DNA of 64,000 bases from Psococerastis gibbosa (lineage: Eukaryota > Arthropoda > Insecta > Psocodea > Psocidae), in the NCBI GenBank assembly GCA_963971405.1, contig OZ020485.1, positions 34,119,921 to 34,183,920 on the forward strand, written 5' to 3'. Under the pieces are notes generated by a model. It was not told the origin of the DNA. It did no database searches and saw only the letters and a program-made list of their open reading frames with translations. The position numbers and the translations under genes are program-made. Numbering within the stretch: position 1 is the first letter of the stretch; every line of letters begins with the position of its first letter. Shown in pieces: positions 12,604 through 25,732 of the stretch.

Positions 12604-12800
12604 TTGACTTTTTTGTTCTATTACTAATCCAACCTAACGGAGTTAGGGCTATACAGCCCTCTCTTACACTTAACTAGGCCCTCCGAAGCACGGCCAGAAA
12701 ATGTGAGAAGTGTAGGACTCGAACCAACAACCTTTCGGGTGAAAGTCAGAGTTTGCACCACTACTCGACATGTCTTGACCACTACTACATGTCTTGACCA
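12604..12800 (-). repeat. tRNA-derived SINE, copy 2
   Basis: Same family as 7842-8060, reversed. The complement of the B box is GGACTCGAACC (12716 onward). CCACTAC(T)CGACATGTCTTGA is duplicated at the 5' end of the element. Confidence 0.85.
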
Positions 12801-13906
12801 CTTATCTATTTGGGATGTTGTGGTCAGCAACTTGCCCACCAGCCGCTTTTTCACCATAAGGGTTTTTTATTTGGGCACTTGGTATTGCTTGTTTGCAGAC
12901 TGCTGTGATATACATGTATGGTTCAAATTTACTTTTGAGTCTTGACCTACAGTGACTGACATGTTTCTAGTCAGATTACAATTTTTTTTATGGAAAGTAT
13001 AACGTTCGGTACTTTGATAGTTTTATCTGATATTAATTAATCCTTCCTCTACTTAATTCAGTATAAAAATCAGGAAAATTATTGGAACTTTTAAAATCGG
13101 AAAATGGAAAATTACGGAAATTCGACTGACAGCTTAAACCGAGCGTTTACCTTTGTTACTCAAATTAATTAATAATGGTTCTGCTTTTTTGCTCCGTTGC
13201 TCTTCCCATCGATTTCCTAGGATCTAGCAATGATAACACTAGTTTTTCATCACACCCAATCTTCTTCATTTCCTTTTAGAATGGAAGCTTCCAGTTACTC
13301 TTGTCCGATCCTTTTCATAACCTGATGCTTCAGCAGCTTTACTTAGCCTTTTTCATATTAACTTAACACCGGGGTTTATTTAATATCGGAGTTTAATTAA
13401 AAAATACCGGGATTTAAATGTAATAACCTATCATAGGTAATTCCAGTAATCGCGTCGGCTGGTTTCTATTTGTCACAATATTGAAATGTTTAATTGTGAA
13501 GTTGGCAATACTGAACTGAGTGGAAATATGGACGCACCCCAAGATACTATTGTACAAGTTCAATTAATAAATATTAGTTTTTAGTTCATTTGTGTATTAG
13601 GCATTGCTTTTAAAATAAAATAGCAAAAGAAACTCACCAAAAATATAGCCAAGATCAATTAATGTTTACATTGCTACGATTTGACATTTCCGCGCATTTA
13701 CTCTTGCGACAATAATTACCGAAATCAAAAATTAAAAAAATTACTTTAAATATTAATTTCTTTTAAACAAATGAATCAATGCATAGCAATAGCTGGTAAG
13801 TTAAATGCTTCTGATACCGTTACGTGACACCTTTGGGTATATTCGGAATAATTTAATACCGTCACGGCACGGCACAACACCTTGGGGCTTATTGCGAATA
13901 ATGTAA
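12801..13906. other. Unassigned AT-rich sequence
   Basis: No gene recognised. Around 13368-13435 there is a degraded stretch resembling the ends of the CTGCAG MITE (TTAACACCGGGGTTTATTTAA, ATACCGGGATTTAA). Confidence 0.4.
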
Positions 13907-14071
13907 TCAAGGCCGTAGCCAAGGGGGGGTTCATGGGGTCTTAAATCCCCCCCCCCCCCGAAATGAAATGGCTTGATACTAGATAGAATCGGATTTTGAG
14001 AGGAAAAATAAAAACCACTATGTAATATCCAATGAAATTTCTGAACCCCCCCCCCCTGGCTACAGCCTTGA
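13907..14071. mobile_element. 165-bp GC-ended MITE
   Basis: Ends TCAAGGCCGTAGCCA and TGGCTACAGCCTTGA differ at one position. ATGTAA flanks both sides (13901-13906 and 14072-14077). It contains one G run and two C runs. Related ends are at 2815-2989. Confidence 0.75.
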
Positions 14072-14211
14072 ATGTAATCATTTTCCCGGTGGTAAGCTAA
14101 TTTGAAGTGTGGCTGCCGATGCCTTCTAGGTACTGTGTAGCTGCTGCCACGACATAATGAGTCCTTTTTAGTGGATTCAAACGAATGCCCTGTGGCTTAG
14201 GTCCTTGTCCT

Positions 14212-14550
14212 CAGTGCTGGGTTTGCCAATGGGGCCAGGAAGGCAATGGCCCCAGGGTCCCCACATCAAGGCACAAATTGCAAAATTACATTATATTAAG
14301 AAAACAAGAACAACAAGCTAAAGCAAATAAATACACTTGCCGAAATATTTGGCGGGAAATTAAAACGTGCCGTGGCATTAATGATTAATAGCCTTTATCT
14401 ATTGTATTCCAATCTATTTTTTCATCCTGTGTCTCTATTTTATAAATGATAGTGGAATATTCGAATAAGGGTGCAAGACTTTTCTACCCGAGAAAGGGCC
14501 CCCCACCCAATTCCGGCCCAGGGCCCCCCACAAGGCCAAACCCTGCACTG
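14212..14550. mobile_element. 339-bp hAT-like MITE
   Basis: The left end is CAGTGCTGGGTTTGCC. The right end, reversed, is CAGTGCAGGGTTTGGCC. The flanks CTTGTCCT and CTTGATCT agree at 6 of 8 positions. CAGTG ends with an 8-bp duplication are typical of hAT. No transposase. Confidence 0.65.
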
Positions 14551-17500
14551 CTTGATCTTGTAGAAGTTCCACCCCGGATGCACAGTGCGAGGTGATCAAT
14601 TCTCGGCTCTGAATTTTTTCGGGAGATTTACATTTTTAGGCTCATTGAAATGCTGTCCATCAGCTTGTGAGGTCTCTTTACATGCCCACTATTTTGGAGC
14701 ACCATCTCCTTACCCTCATCCTCAGGTATTTTCAATTTATCGCATTGCCAAGCGATGAAAATGTGTTACATTTAATTTGGTCTGGTCAAAGGAGGTTGTT
14801 TCTAAAATTTCGTCAATTTCTACAGCATCATAGCATGGCAACGATACGAATTGTCAAAAACTTGAGAATGCGCGCCTGGAGGAGGCAGCCCAAATTAGTG
14901 GGGGTAATGGAATCTGGCAGACTACGTTTCAATGAGCCTACTGTGCCATTTTCAGATAAACGTGACACTGGGAAGGGAATAGCAGCCCCACAGTCTCTAG
15001 AAAGCAGGTTATGAATAGAATCCAGAGTACCCCGATGTTCGACAAGAAGAAGTGAAAGCTTCCATTTTAAGAAAAAATAAAGAAGATTGGGTGTTATTTC
15101 AGTGAGAAGCTAGGGTTACCTAATCATTTCCAGAGCATTGCGAATTAATGAGAAGAAAAATGAATGGAGCAACGAAATTAATTAACTAAAGTAAATAAAG
15201 GTAACCATTCGGTTTAAGTTGTGAGACAAATTTCAGTACTGGTCTATCTTCCCATTTCTTTAATTAAAAACGACCAATAATTTTTCTGGTTTTTATAATG
15301 AATGAAGAAGTAAAGGAAGGGATAGGATAAAAATATCAAAGCATCAACCATTATAATAAAAATAAAAATAATAAAAATCTAAATCAAAACATGGTAAACA
15401 TGGTTCGTGTTCAGTTTAGCATGTAAATCACTAACCCAGACGCCAGACAGAGGGGGGGGGGGTATACCATACTTTTCAGCTAAAACAACAATTTTTCATT
15501 TATTTAGTTCTTTCTACATCGCTATCACCTAAGCCAATCTGGCCATTCCTAACTCCTTCAGAACGTTTTCATATTTTTTTAATAGCTAAAGCTTAGGGGG
15601 CAACTGCCCCACCCAAAGACCCCAAATGACGCCTGAGAAAGTAATTGTTCTAGTGGTCCAAATTATCCATGTATATGATATACAGTAAACTGATACTCGT
15701 ATTATGACGTAGTTATAAGTTTACAGTACTACGCATACGGATTGTTGAGGACTATTATCCATAGGCTGTGCATAGCAAAATATATTGTAATACTATCACT
15801 GATTTACTGCTGATCGATATGGCGATATCGTACTATTTGCATTCAGTACGTACTAACTAAAAAACGGAATCAACCAATAAAACACTTCTGTTGCTGTTAC
15901 TATGTTACTACGTACAGTACGTATGCCAGAAATTAATATACGATTAATTGTTACATATTCTATATATTAAATGAAGCCTCTTACCAATTCAGACCAAGGA
16001 CATTACGTCACAACTCACGTGCATACGTACAGTACAATAAGCCTACACACAAAACAAGTTTTCGGCTACCCAGCATTTGAATCATCTAATTTATTTGCCT
16101 GTTTGTATATTTCCAGCTCATGGGCCATGCTTCTACAAGCAGTGTAGCCTATTGCCTTGGCTCAGAGCTGTGGTTACATATCTTTATAGGCTATGCAGCA
16201 CAAATAAAATTTAAAACATAAAGTTGGCACCGTCAGGCTTACATCTAGGGAGATGTTGCACATTGAGCGGGCGAATGTCATGAGAAACAATATTTAAAAA
16301 CAGAAAGTACTTACCCCACTGACTGTACACACATTAGCTGCATTATTTCACAGTTCAGCACATAAGCAACAACTCGAAACTAGCCTGAAAATGACACTGT
16401 CTTGGTGAAAATCTCCCAAAAGGAGAATGTTGTAAAAATGGAGCTGAGTCGGTGTGACGTGTGGAGTCGGAGCCGTGTGAGAATGTCGTATCCCGCCGAA
16501 TGCTATGGCAACAGTATTATGGCTGCCGTCACATTGGATTCTGACCCATCAAAACATAGAGGTTATAAAAATTTTAAGGGATTCTACGGCGAACCTAGTC
16601 TAAGCTTCAACCCAGTAAACTGCGCTATAAAATCTTTTTATTTCAAATATGTCTAAAATGAGTTGTAATTTTCTGCTTATCTTATTCAAATTCAAGTTTT
16701 TTAATTTGGCCCCTCTGTTAATAATATTGTCGGCATATGTTTGAACAAGTAGGTACTGTAGCTCTAAGGGTTTTAGTTTGTTGAAATTTATAGTAAAACA
16801 ATTAATCGGAAGAAGAACAGTGGTTACTTATTTTTTGTCACCGCGGAATCAACCTGTTGATATTTTTTTTTTTTTTTGTTGCTAGGCATTCGGCCATGAT
16901 GACGTAGTGCAATGGTAGGTCAACCCGGATGCCCCAATTACAATATATAAAGCAAACAATATATTGGCCGTGATTACACATTAATATTTATTCAATCCAA
17001 TATGTATTCCACCGAATAAATATTTGGAATGTTTATGCGGTATATATGATTTTAATCTGAATTTTTAGTAGGTGCCTAGCCTATTACAATTTTTTATTTC
17101 TCTTAAACCAATATTTACTGGATCCAATTTTTGAGTGTATAACATGATGTCTATGAATAGTTTAGTAATTTTCTAGTTCCATAAGTCATATGAACTGGTT
17201 GTGAAGTAATATTTATTTCCACTTGCCAGTTATTGTTTCCCTTACGACTGCAGTGTACTCTAAGTATTACGCTTTAACAACTTTAGAACCTTAATAGGTA
17301 GCGTAACAATAATTTGCCTACGCGTGAATTGCACTTGTATATGCAGTATAAGTGTAGAATCATGCTCATCGAATTACAACGGACCGTAGTCCGTAAGACT
17401 GTATGCCGCCCACAATCTCAAAAAGGTCATGAGTTTAAATCTATTATGTTTCAAAAATTTCTTATCAACATTCATAAAATTTGTTTTTAGTCTACAGTAC

Positions 17501-17994
17501 GTGATAAAATTTAAAAGTTAAAAAAACACATGCCGAAACTACGGTTCACAGACACAATACAGCCTGCCGTACCGCATACAACTGTTGGCACATCTTCAAG
17601 GACAGTAGGGAAACTATTGAAGAGTGAAGCCAGCTGGAAACTTCTCTTATCGGCGATTGGCTCCTAACCAACCAACCCACAAATAGAGGTTCATTTTTAT
17701 AATTTTATTGATTTTCAACTTTTTAACGAGTATTATGTAATTTTGTAGTAGAAATAACCTCCACTAGTTGGGTGTTCATGCCAAAAATGAGCAGTATTAT
17801 AAAAAGGACCGCAACGCTTAGCTGGAGAGCTGGTGACGCCCTTGATTATAGGTTTATTTTCAGGCTCAGCTAATTTTTTATTACTGAACAGGTGGCCTTG
17901 GGAGTGACAAGCTCAACCTGAGTCCTCCACACAGAGGTGTCCGAAGTACAACAGAGAGCATGCAGGAATAGCAGTGAAGTTGGGTGCGAAAAAC
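14551..17994. other. Unassigned stretch of 3.4 kb
   Basis: A 115-codon plus frame (14667-15014) and an 84-codon plus frame (16402-16656) have no domain I recognise. A possible GC-ended MITE with weakly matching ends (CCAGACGCC ... GGCGTCATTT reversed) spans about 15436-15636. The stretch 16440-16560 is less AT-rich and holds GTGACGTG, GCTATGGCAAC and ATGGCTGCCG, which could be regulatory. Nothing firmer can be said. Confidence 0.4.
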
Positions 17995-18117
17995 AGGACA
18001 TGTAGATTAGTGGTAAGGACTCTGACTTTCACCCGCAAGGTTGTTGGTTCGAGTCCCACACATGCTACATTTTCTGGCCATGCTTCGTAGGGCATGTAAA
18101 GCAGACGGTCCCGGGCT
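17995..18117 (+). repeat. tRNA-derived SINE, copy 3 (truncated)
   Basis: Starts AGGACATGTAGATTAGTGGT, contains B box GGTTCGAGTCC and stops at CCCGGGCTTTGCATC. The 3' half is missing and is replaced by four CATCTTAYGCATC-like units (18118-18160). Confidence 0.85.
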
Positions 18118-18468
18118 TTGCATCTTATGCATCTTACGCATCGTATGCATCTTACAAGTATAAAGTTGATACTTAAGGGAAAGTCAAATTTCATTCAGCA
18201 ATATACGGTAAGAATTAATCCTGTTCGCCCGATTGTTAGGCTGTCAAACTGGACTGTCAAACACACAAGGATGCTTATCCCAGTGCGTTGTAGGAGTCAT
18301 TACGGCACGCACGCACTAGTTCTACCACGACCACGACTCCCACCACGACAAGTCAAACCTGACCAGATTTTACACTGTGCGCTTCGATAAAGCTTGGACC
18401 AAGTAGAACTTACTCTGGACACACAGACCAAAAAATTTTAAATGTTTGGTCGGGAGCAACCAATGAAA
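18118..18468. other. Spacer between two SINE copies
   Basis: Short tandem TGCATCTTA-type units at the left, then unassigned sequence. No gene recognised. Confidence 0.4.
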
Positions 18469-18645
18469 CAGGACATGTAGAGTAGTGCCTCCGACTTTCA
18501 CCCGAATGGCTGTTGGTTCGAGTCCCACACCTGCTACATTGCAGCATAGGGGCATGCAATGCAGGCGGCCCCAAGTCTTCCTAGTTGAGTGTAAGGCAGG
18601 GCTTTATAGCCGTAACTCCGCTAGGTTGGCTTAGTAATAGAACAA
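18469..18645 (+). repeat. tRNA-derived SINE, copy 4
   Basis: Nearly complete: CAGGACATGTAGAGTAGTG, a B box, then the body (with a short deletion before GGGCATGCAATGCAGGCGG) and the tail TAATAGAACAAAAG. It meets repeat A copy 2 directly. Confidence 0.85.
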
Positions 18646-19440
18646 AAGAACTGGTCCGAGTTTACTCGAACATGCTTTCCAATTTATCAATTAGTAGAGA
18701 GAGAAAACGTTTAATTTCATGGCAAATAATTTTCCTATGGTTAAATTTCAGATACCTCAAGGGAGAGGGGGGGGGTCGTCCACCTGATGCCACTGGAGGT
18801 AACGTAAATTCTGGATAGGTCAGAACAACACAATACCACACAGCAGGGCACGCAATGCATTTGAACGTGCCAACGTGAATTTGCATTCATTTTTTAAAAA
18901 ACATTTTTTTTGGGAACGCGACCTGTCCGGTTTCATTACTCAATTTAAACCCTAAAACATGCCTGAAGGTAAAAATCAACGATAGAAAGATTTCGCAGAA
19001 AAATTACTTTTTTAGTCATTTTTCATTAAAATTTAGTTATTTATATTTTTTTACCCCCAGAAGCAAACTATCAAGGGGCAAGCGACTCCCCGCATTTTGT
19101 CAACACTAATAACGACTACAATATATGTGAATTTAAAAGAAATCATTGGTGCTGTTTTTAAAAAATAATTTTTTTAGTCGTTTTTTTGGAGTTTTATGAG
19201 AATAAACTCCCCCGAATTGTGTTTGCCAAAAAAAATTGACCCGAGGTATGATTTTTGTAAACCTACATGCAAAATTTCATCAAAATTGATCTAGTAGTTT
19301 GCCCGAAAATCGATGAACAGACAGACAGACATTTCGTAAAAACCTGGGACCTGAAAACGTGTAAATCCGTTGAAATCTCGGAATCGAAAATTTCGACCAT
19401 CACAAAGCTTTCCTTATACTACGTATAAATTGGAAAGCAA
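18646..19440 (-). repeat. Repeat A, copy 2
   Basis: Same family as 180-1010. It joins the end of a SINE (18469-18645) with no gap, which fixes AAGAACYGGTCCGAG as a real element end. The tetranucleotide tract is short here (about 19319-19330). Confidence 0.8.
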
Positions 19441-20876
19441 AAATTCAATATTTATTTATTTAAAAATAACACATATTAATAGCGGATGATGCATATGGAT
19501 CCGACCTTGATCCCTGAAACAGTTGCCACTGGTTCAATTAAATGCAATTAACAATAGCGACGGTTTAAAAAAATTACATTACACAGACCCTCACATTGTT
19601 ATTACATGATAGTGGGGATCCGGAGGAATCTCCCGGGGAAAATGTTTGTAAAATAGGCGCTTGATACACAAGGGCAAGGCCTACCATAACTTGCAATGGC
19701 GACAAAATAAGGTAACAAATAAGTTATACAGAATATCAATTATGTAAGTTAAAATAATTCTAACTAAACTGTTAATTCACCATTTTCAAACGTGTCACAA
19801 AGGGTTATCATAAGTCATAACCAGTGGTGGCCCCAATTCGCTTGAACCCATTTTACATTGTCCTACCAGTCAATATGGTGTGTACCCAATATCGCTTTCT
19901 TTTGAGCTTCTTGTACCTACGATACTTGTACCTACAGCAGCTTCTTCTTCGACATTCATTTTGCAGCTAAAAACTCATATTCATAATTCCAGCCCAGGTT
20001 AGAGTCGTGGCCGCAAGTGGAGTAGTCCGCGCATGCCTGACAGACGGATAGAATTTTTTTTTTCAAATTGTTATAAATATATGGCCAACGTGAGTTAGTT
20101 ACATATTTCAGAGACGCAGGGCTGTTATCATCAAATCACCACCACCATTCAAAAAGGTTCAAAGGAACAAAAACAGCTTGGGTACCAATATGGTCTTTAG
20201 GTAAAACTTTTCACCTTTTTTGCCGCTTGTTTAACATGACACAATACTTTCTTTTAAATTTTCTCCACCTTTCAAATTAGCTGCTTGCCTTGCGTTGCAT
20301 ACGATGCTCGTATACTGGTATTTGAATAAATTAACCCCTACAGGTATCTTTCATTGTGATTGGTGCAGTTTGTATTTTTTTTTTAATTCCGAAGCAATCA
20401 CTAAATATTAGTAAAGTATTAGCTTATGTACTTATTACTAAATAATTTAATTTAATAATATTAGGACTGGGTGAACTGCCAGGACCGTATAATCTAAGCA
20501 TTAGTTCGAGGAATGAAGACATGTTTAATTCGAACAGGCCTGATTTAAAACAGTGCCTCTAGTTGCTGGGGCAGTGTTCTGGCCCCTCCACCAATCTTAG
20601 ACAATGATTCACACTTTCCCGCAGTTAAATGTCTTGATAAAAAAATTGAATGTTAAACGTCTATTTATCGGGCCGGTATTTAGAGAGATAGTCTACTTTT
20701 TTTTATTAAATATACAGTGCTATTATTGTTTGCATAACAGTAATGTTTGAATAGCGAGTTTGAGAGGCGGTTCTCCAATTGGAATGTTGTTTGGCAGAGA
20801 CTTCTTCGTCGGTGGATGTAGTCATCGAGCAAAGGCGGTATTTAATGAGATCTGTACCGGATTTTGTACGTTATTT
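19441..20876. other. Unassigned sequence
   Basis: No gene recognised. A short stretch at 19610-19665 (CTCCCGGGGAAAATGTTTGT, AAAATAGGCGC) resembles 43270-43310 and may be a MITE remnant. Confidence 0.4.
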
Positions 20877-21462
20877 ATTGCTTTTCAATTTATACGTAGT
20901 ATAAGGAAAGCTTTGTGACGGTCCAAGTCCAAATTTTCGATTCCGAGATTTCAACGGAATTACACGTTTGAGGTCCCAGGAACCCAAAAAAGTGGTTTTT
21001 ACGAAATGTCTGTCTGTATGTCTGTCGCTCTGTCGCTCTGTCGCTCTGTCACTCTGTCGCTCTGTCGCTCTCTGTTCATCAATTTCCGAGCAAACTACTC
21101 AATTGATTATGATCAAATTCGGCATGTGGGTTCACAAAACTCATACCTCGAGATAATTTTTTTTATTTTGGGCTAACTCAATTTGGGGAGGTTTTATTTT
21201 CATAAAACTCCAAACAAACGCCTAAAAAAATTATTTCTCAAAAACGGCCGCAACGATTCTTTTTAATTCACGTATACTGTAGTCGTCATTAATGTTGACA
21301 AAATGCGGGGGGTCGCTTGCCCCTTGATAGTTTGCTACTGGGGGTAAAAAAAATAAAAATAAAGAATAGGAAAATTGTTTACCATGAAATTACTCATTTT
21401 CTCTATCTACTAATTTACATAAATTGGAGAGCATGTTCGAGTAAACTTGAACCGGTTCTTTA
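20877..21462 (+). repeat. Repeat A, copy 3 (internally deleted)
   Basis: Both ends are present, but roughly 240 bp is missing between the GGGGGTAAAAA motif near 21350 and the ACCATGAAATTACTCATT motif near 21380. The tetranucleotide tract has drifted to CTGTCGCT repeats (21002-21072). Confidence 0.78.
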
Positions 21463-21576
21463 TTTATTTATTACGTACGTACATGGCTTCTAAATAACCG
21501 TCCCTTCTGATAAAAGCACGTGTACATATAAGCTTGGTTGATAGAACAGGTTGTTAGCACAGCTAGGCTGCCCAAT

Positions 21577-21852
21577 CAGGCGTGGATCTACGGGGGCTAT
21601 GGGCTGTGGAGGCTACAGCCCCCCCCCCTCCCATTAGGTTCCTCAAAATTCGTAAAACCCCACTATTTCAGTCCAATTTTTCACAACTTTTCTCCCGGGG
21701 GAGACCCCCGGGCCCCCCTTGTACTCGATTGTATTAATTACCTTTATTCCTCTGAAAATGCGTAAAACCCCCAATATTTCAGCCCTACTTTTCAAAAAAA
21801 AATCGTATTTAATCTTAGCACCCTCCTTGGTCTCATTCTAGATCCGCGCCTG
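21577..21852. mobile_element. 276-bp MITE with CAGGCG(T/C)GGATCTA ends
   Basis: Ends CAGGCGTGGATCTA and, reversed, CAGGCGCGGATCTA. The interior has CCCGGGGGAGACCCCCGGG and two related AAAACCCC...ATATTTCAG blocks. No clear target duplication. Confidence 0.6.
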
Positions 21853-23200
21853 TGTACAGTGATGGTTCAGGATTGTTCCCCTATATACGTGTCGGTGCAC
21901 TCAGAGTTTAAAAAAATAAGTTTTATGTTTAAAGGGGGAGGGGGGTTGTAACACCCTCAATATCCTGGAAAATACTTTGAAAGTGTGAGGTTTGTGCTTA
22001 AATTTAAGGTTTATAGTCATTCTATAATAAAAACACTGGTTTTTCACTATCGTAATTTTTTCTACGCAAAAGACCGCATAGTGAGGGCGTAGCAAAAATG
22101 GTGAAAATGCGCCCAAGTGAAAAGTATTTGATATGTTATGATAAAAAGCTTATTCTTAAGGTGTATCTAGTGATTGGTGAAAAATTCTCTCTCTACCCCC
22201 CCCCCCCAAAATTCGTTCGCCCTTGGACCTAATTATTGACAGGTGGGTTACACTTAGGTCCCTTTAAAACATACTCTGCAGTTCTAGTCTTCGTTTACGC
22301 CTGCATTTCATGATTTTTTCTTAAATATCATTTTTATTAAATCAAAATAAAATATACATCAAAAATTTTGATAGGTTTTGCAGTGGGAAAGCAGGTTCAG
22401 CCAGCCTCTTCAATTGTGTAGACTTTGCATGCCTATCAGGAAAAAGACATGTGTTCAAGGCTGTAATTATTTTACCACTGTCAAATTTGATGTCATTTGT
22501 TACATGGAACTGAACTTTAATAAAAAATCAGATTTTATTTGGGAAGAGGCACAATTTTTTTGGAAGCGGATGTCCTGAGCAAGAATAAGATTTTAAAAAA
22601 CGCCTCTTACTTCCCTAAGCAAACCTCATCGTTCCTCAGCCAAACACTGAACGGTAAAAGCAATCACGTTTAAACCACTCGTCTATTCCCCTGTTTAATA
22701 ATCTTCCATCGTACTTAAAGACTTAGACATTTAAGACTTTAAAAAAAATAGTTTTGAAATATACGGGCATAGTACCTATTACCTAATAATGCTGATAATA
22801 TTAAAAATAATAGATCGTATTATTTCATAGTTATTGCGAGTACCAAATACGACGACCGCTATAGCTAGGGGCCCATCACAGAATTAATCTACAGGGTCCC
22901 TAACTTCCCCTTGACCCCTTCACAAATTTAATTTATAGTAAAATTTCACTATCCATTGCATATTAATGGAATGGAATAAATTCTATTATTTAACATTTAA
23001 GCGGAAACTTGAGTGTTAAATAACTGTCTTAAAAAATTAATTGTCAATATATTGCACCTTGTCCGGCGTTACCGCGAACTTGGAAAAAAGTGAAAAGTGA
23101 AGGGAAGTGCAGTGAATTTATATCCACTGTACTGCCCTGACGCGTTTTCATACTTTGCTAATATAAGTTACAATTTCAATGGTAAGAAAATCTGAGCTTA
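21853..23200. other. Unassigned, G/C runs in AT-rich DNA
   Basis: GGGGGAGGGGGG near 21939 and a C run near 22195-22208 may be ends of another GC-type MITE. No gene recognised. Confidence 0.4.
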
Positions 23201-23345
23201 CCCATTGGCACTTGTAGTCGTTGTGGATTGACATAGAGGAGTGAACCTGCTTGCCAATGGCAAGAAATTCATTTGAAAACAATACTAATAATGTCCCCGA
23301 TGGGGTCGTTGGCAGGGCAAGATTCAATGGGCCACACTACCAGAG
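23201..23345 (+). repeat. Low-copy repeat, copy 2 of 3
   Basis: CCATTGGCACTTGTAGTCG ... GTGGATTGACAT ... GCCAATGGC ... AATTCAT. Related stretches are at 5158-5222 and 41024-41172. Class unknown. Confidence 0.55.
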
Positions 23346-23603
23346 CCCTAAGTCAATAAAAAGCCCTTTAATTTTTTTTCTACAAGTTGTATAAGCCGCT
23401 ATTCCACAACTTAGGTGCATATGCAGTATTTTAAAAAATAAAGCGGTGAGTTTCAGTCTATAAAAACCCTTTTCCGGGTGCGTTATATTATTTTGGTTAA
23501 CATCCGCAAAATGAACAATAATAATAGTGTACTGTCCTGGCTAATACCTGGACCACAGCTACGTATAATGAGCTATTGCCTATTGTATAATGGGAGTTCT
23601 TAA

Positions 23604-24037
23604 GCCGGCTATTCCACTTGTCAATATTACGACAATAATTGATGAGATTTTTTCTTTACTCTATGTCATTGTCCATTTTAACTTTTGCATGTTAAAATTG
23701 ACCAATTGAACAATGATCATACAGTGAAATCACACTTTGCAAACGATAACAAACTAAAATTAAACAATGGCGTCATAGAGATGTTAAGTAATTGTAGGCT
23801 AATTAATTCCTTGAGAGCCAACGAATTATTTCATAATTTAAATCATAAAATTTCTTGTAGATTATAAAATTAAAAGAAAGGCGGCGGGCAAACTTCCAAA
23901 ATTGGAAAAAATTGAAAACAAAAATCGTCAATTATTGAAGACAATTGGAATGAGGTGTAAAAATATAAATGCAACATTGATGATTTCTGTCAGTGACTTA
24001 TCAAATTGAATAAAAATTGACAAGTGAAATAGCCGCC
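23604..24037. mobile_element. Foldback element, family C, copy 3
   Basis: A 434-bp element flanked by TAA (23601-23603) and TTA (24038-24040). The ends are GCCGGCTATTCCACTTGTCA and, reversed, GGCGGCTATTTCACTTGTCA. The interior shares ATGATCATACAGTGAAATCA with the element at 44463-44708. A further single end (TAAGCCGCTATTCCAC) lies at 23393. Confidence 0.72.
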
Positions 24038-24040
24038 TTA

Positions 24041-24477
24041 GTAAATAGATACAAACTGCTTTAAAAGGGGCCCTAGCGCATGCGTGAACTGTGCATACCT
24101 ACCGTATATTAACCGACCGTATGGTAAATGAACGATAAGATTCATTTCTCGCACAAAGCGGCTCGTGATTAATTTCCCTGGTATCTCGGTACCGTGACAT
24201 GCAACGCACACATTTGTAATTACTTCGCAAGTGCTTCATTACTGAGCGTACTAAGTAATGCAATTCACCTGCGTGTTAATAAAAGTCTTTTGTCGAGCTA
24301 TTGCATGCAGTGCATTACCACCCACGCTGTTTCCAGTTTCCCGCTTGCCTGTGTTCTGTACTCTGAAATTGTAAAGATCCGGATGTTGCTGTACTTTATT
24401 GTATCAATTAATTGATACAAATCATTTCTACAAGCATGGGCGTAGCCAGAGAGGTGCAGGGGGGGGGGGGCACTCAC
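24041..24477. other. Unassigned
   Basis: No gene recognised. GGCGTAGCCAGAG followed by a run of 12 G at 24459-24470 looks like a single end of a GC-type MITE. Confidence 0.4.
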
Positions 24478-24600
24478 CCCTTCGGAGGGCATGTAAAACA
24501 GACGGTCCCGGGCCTTCCTAGTTGAGTATAAGAGAGGGCTTTACCGCCTTAAATCCGCTAGGTTGGCTCAGTAATAGAAACAATAAAAAGTCCTTATTTC
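24478..24600 (+). repeat. tRNA-derived SINE, copy 5 (3' half)
   Basis: Begins at CTTCGGAGGGCATGTAAA and runs through the body and tail (GTAATAGAAACAATAAAAAGT). The tRNA-like head is missing. Confidence 0.8.
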
Positions 24601-25385
24601 AACATAAAAAAGGGAGGAGGAATTTAAACAAGATCTAATTATTATTAATATTATAATTTTTTTTAATCAAATAAGCTCACAAAAATGATAGTATTAAAAA
24701 ACACGGGGCCTGGTCCAGGGGGTTGTCAAACGATGGACAATATTTAATTTAAAAAAAATTGATTTTTTGAATTTAATTGATTTTATAATAATACAATATT
24801 ATGTCCCTATCAATAATATACAAATATATTATAGGTAGTTTGATATTGATATCCAAACAAGGTGGTGCTGCACCCTAGAAACAACCCTTAGAACTAGCGG
24901 CCACTGATGGTAGCAATAAAACTTCATCCCCGTTTAAGTTATAAACTAAACAGCATTCTCCCCTAGCCTTCCATACCGGATGGGTGCGCTCATTTCGGCG
25001 TCCGATGGGTTCCTGAATTTTACGATCATACAAAGAGAACAAGGTTGGAGACAGTGTAGAATATCGTAAATTATGCTATTTTTTAATTAAAAATACTTTG
25101 TGAGTATTAACATTAATTAATTCAAAACTAATGGCCTATATTCCCACAGCTACAGTTACATCCTACATGCTACAGCAGTCGTAGCAGCAGCTCGATATTA
25201 TTATTGACGTTTACTGAAGTGTTTTGTGCGCTTATTAAATAGAATAAATATAAATACTAATGTAATGAGTTAATATATTCTGTTTTAATGAGACTCTGGG
25301 TCCGTGTTTGCATATGTAGGCTATATTCGAGCCACCGGGGCAGTTGAGAAAATCAGTGGGCCCCTGCTGAAATCTCCCCCCCCCC
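24601..25385. other. Unassigned AT-rich sequence
   Basis: No gene or clear repeat recognised apart from a C run ending at about 25387. Confidence 0.4.
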
Positions 25386-25399
25386 CCACACATAGATAC

Positions 25400-25718
25400 T
25401 TACTCCTTGGCGCTACGGCCCGTGAAGGGCCTTGGCCTGCTCTGCCACATCGCGCCAGCCTGCGCGGTCCTTCGCTCTCCTTCGCCGGTCATCGACGCCA
25501 AGGGTCACCAGATCCACCTCGACATCGTCCAGCCGTCGCATCCGTGGTCGTCCCACCCGTCCTCTCCCTTGGGACACTTTCTGTAAGGCTGCTCTTGTAG
25601 CCCTATTGTCTGGCATTCGTACCACGTGTCCCAGCCACCTGATACGGGCTCTCTTGATTTCGGCCACTACCGTAGGTTCTTGGTATATCACGTAGAGCTC
25701 ACCATTTCTACGGATACG
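25400..25718 (-). pseudogene. LINE 3' fragment with 14-bp target duplication
   Basis: The minus strand encodes a typical LINE C-terminus: RIRWLGHVVRMPDNRATRAAL, then GRPRMRRLDDVEVDL, TLGVDDRRRRAKDRAGWRDV and AEQAKALHGP before the stop at 25413. It is GC-rich, unlike its surroundings. The flanks CCACACATAGATAC (25386-25399) and CCACTCATAGATAC (25719-25732) are a 14-bp target duplication with one mismatch, so both element ends are defined and the copy is 5'-truncated. It appears to sit within, or next to, a C-rich MITE relic. The short 3' end fits RTE- or CR1-like elements. Confidence 0.82.
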
Positions 25719-25732
25719 CCACTCATAGATAC

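Noticed and set aside
14667..15014. 115-codon plus frame as a gene
   Set aside because: No domain recognised; isolated and next to a MITE. It could be repeat-derived, but no second copy was seen.
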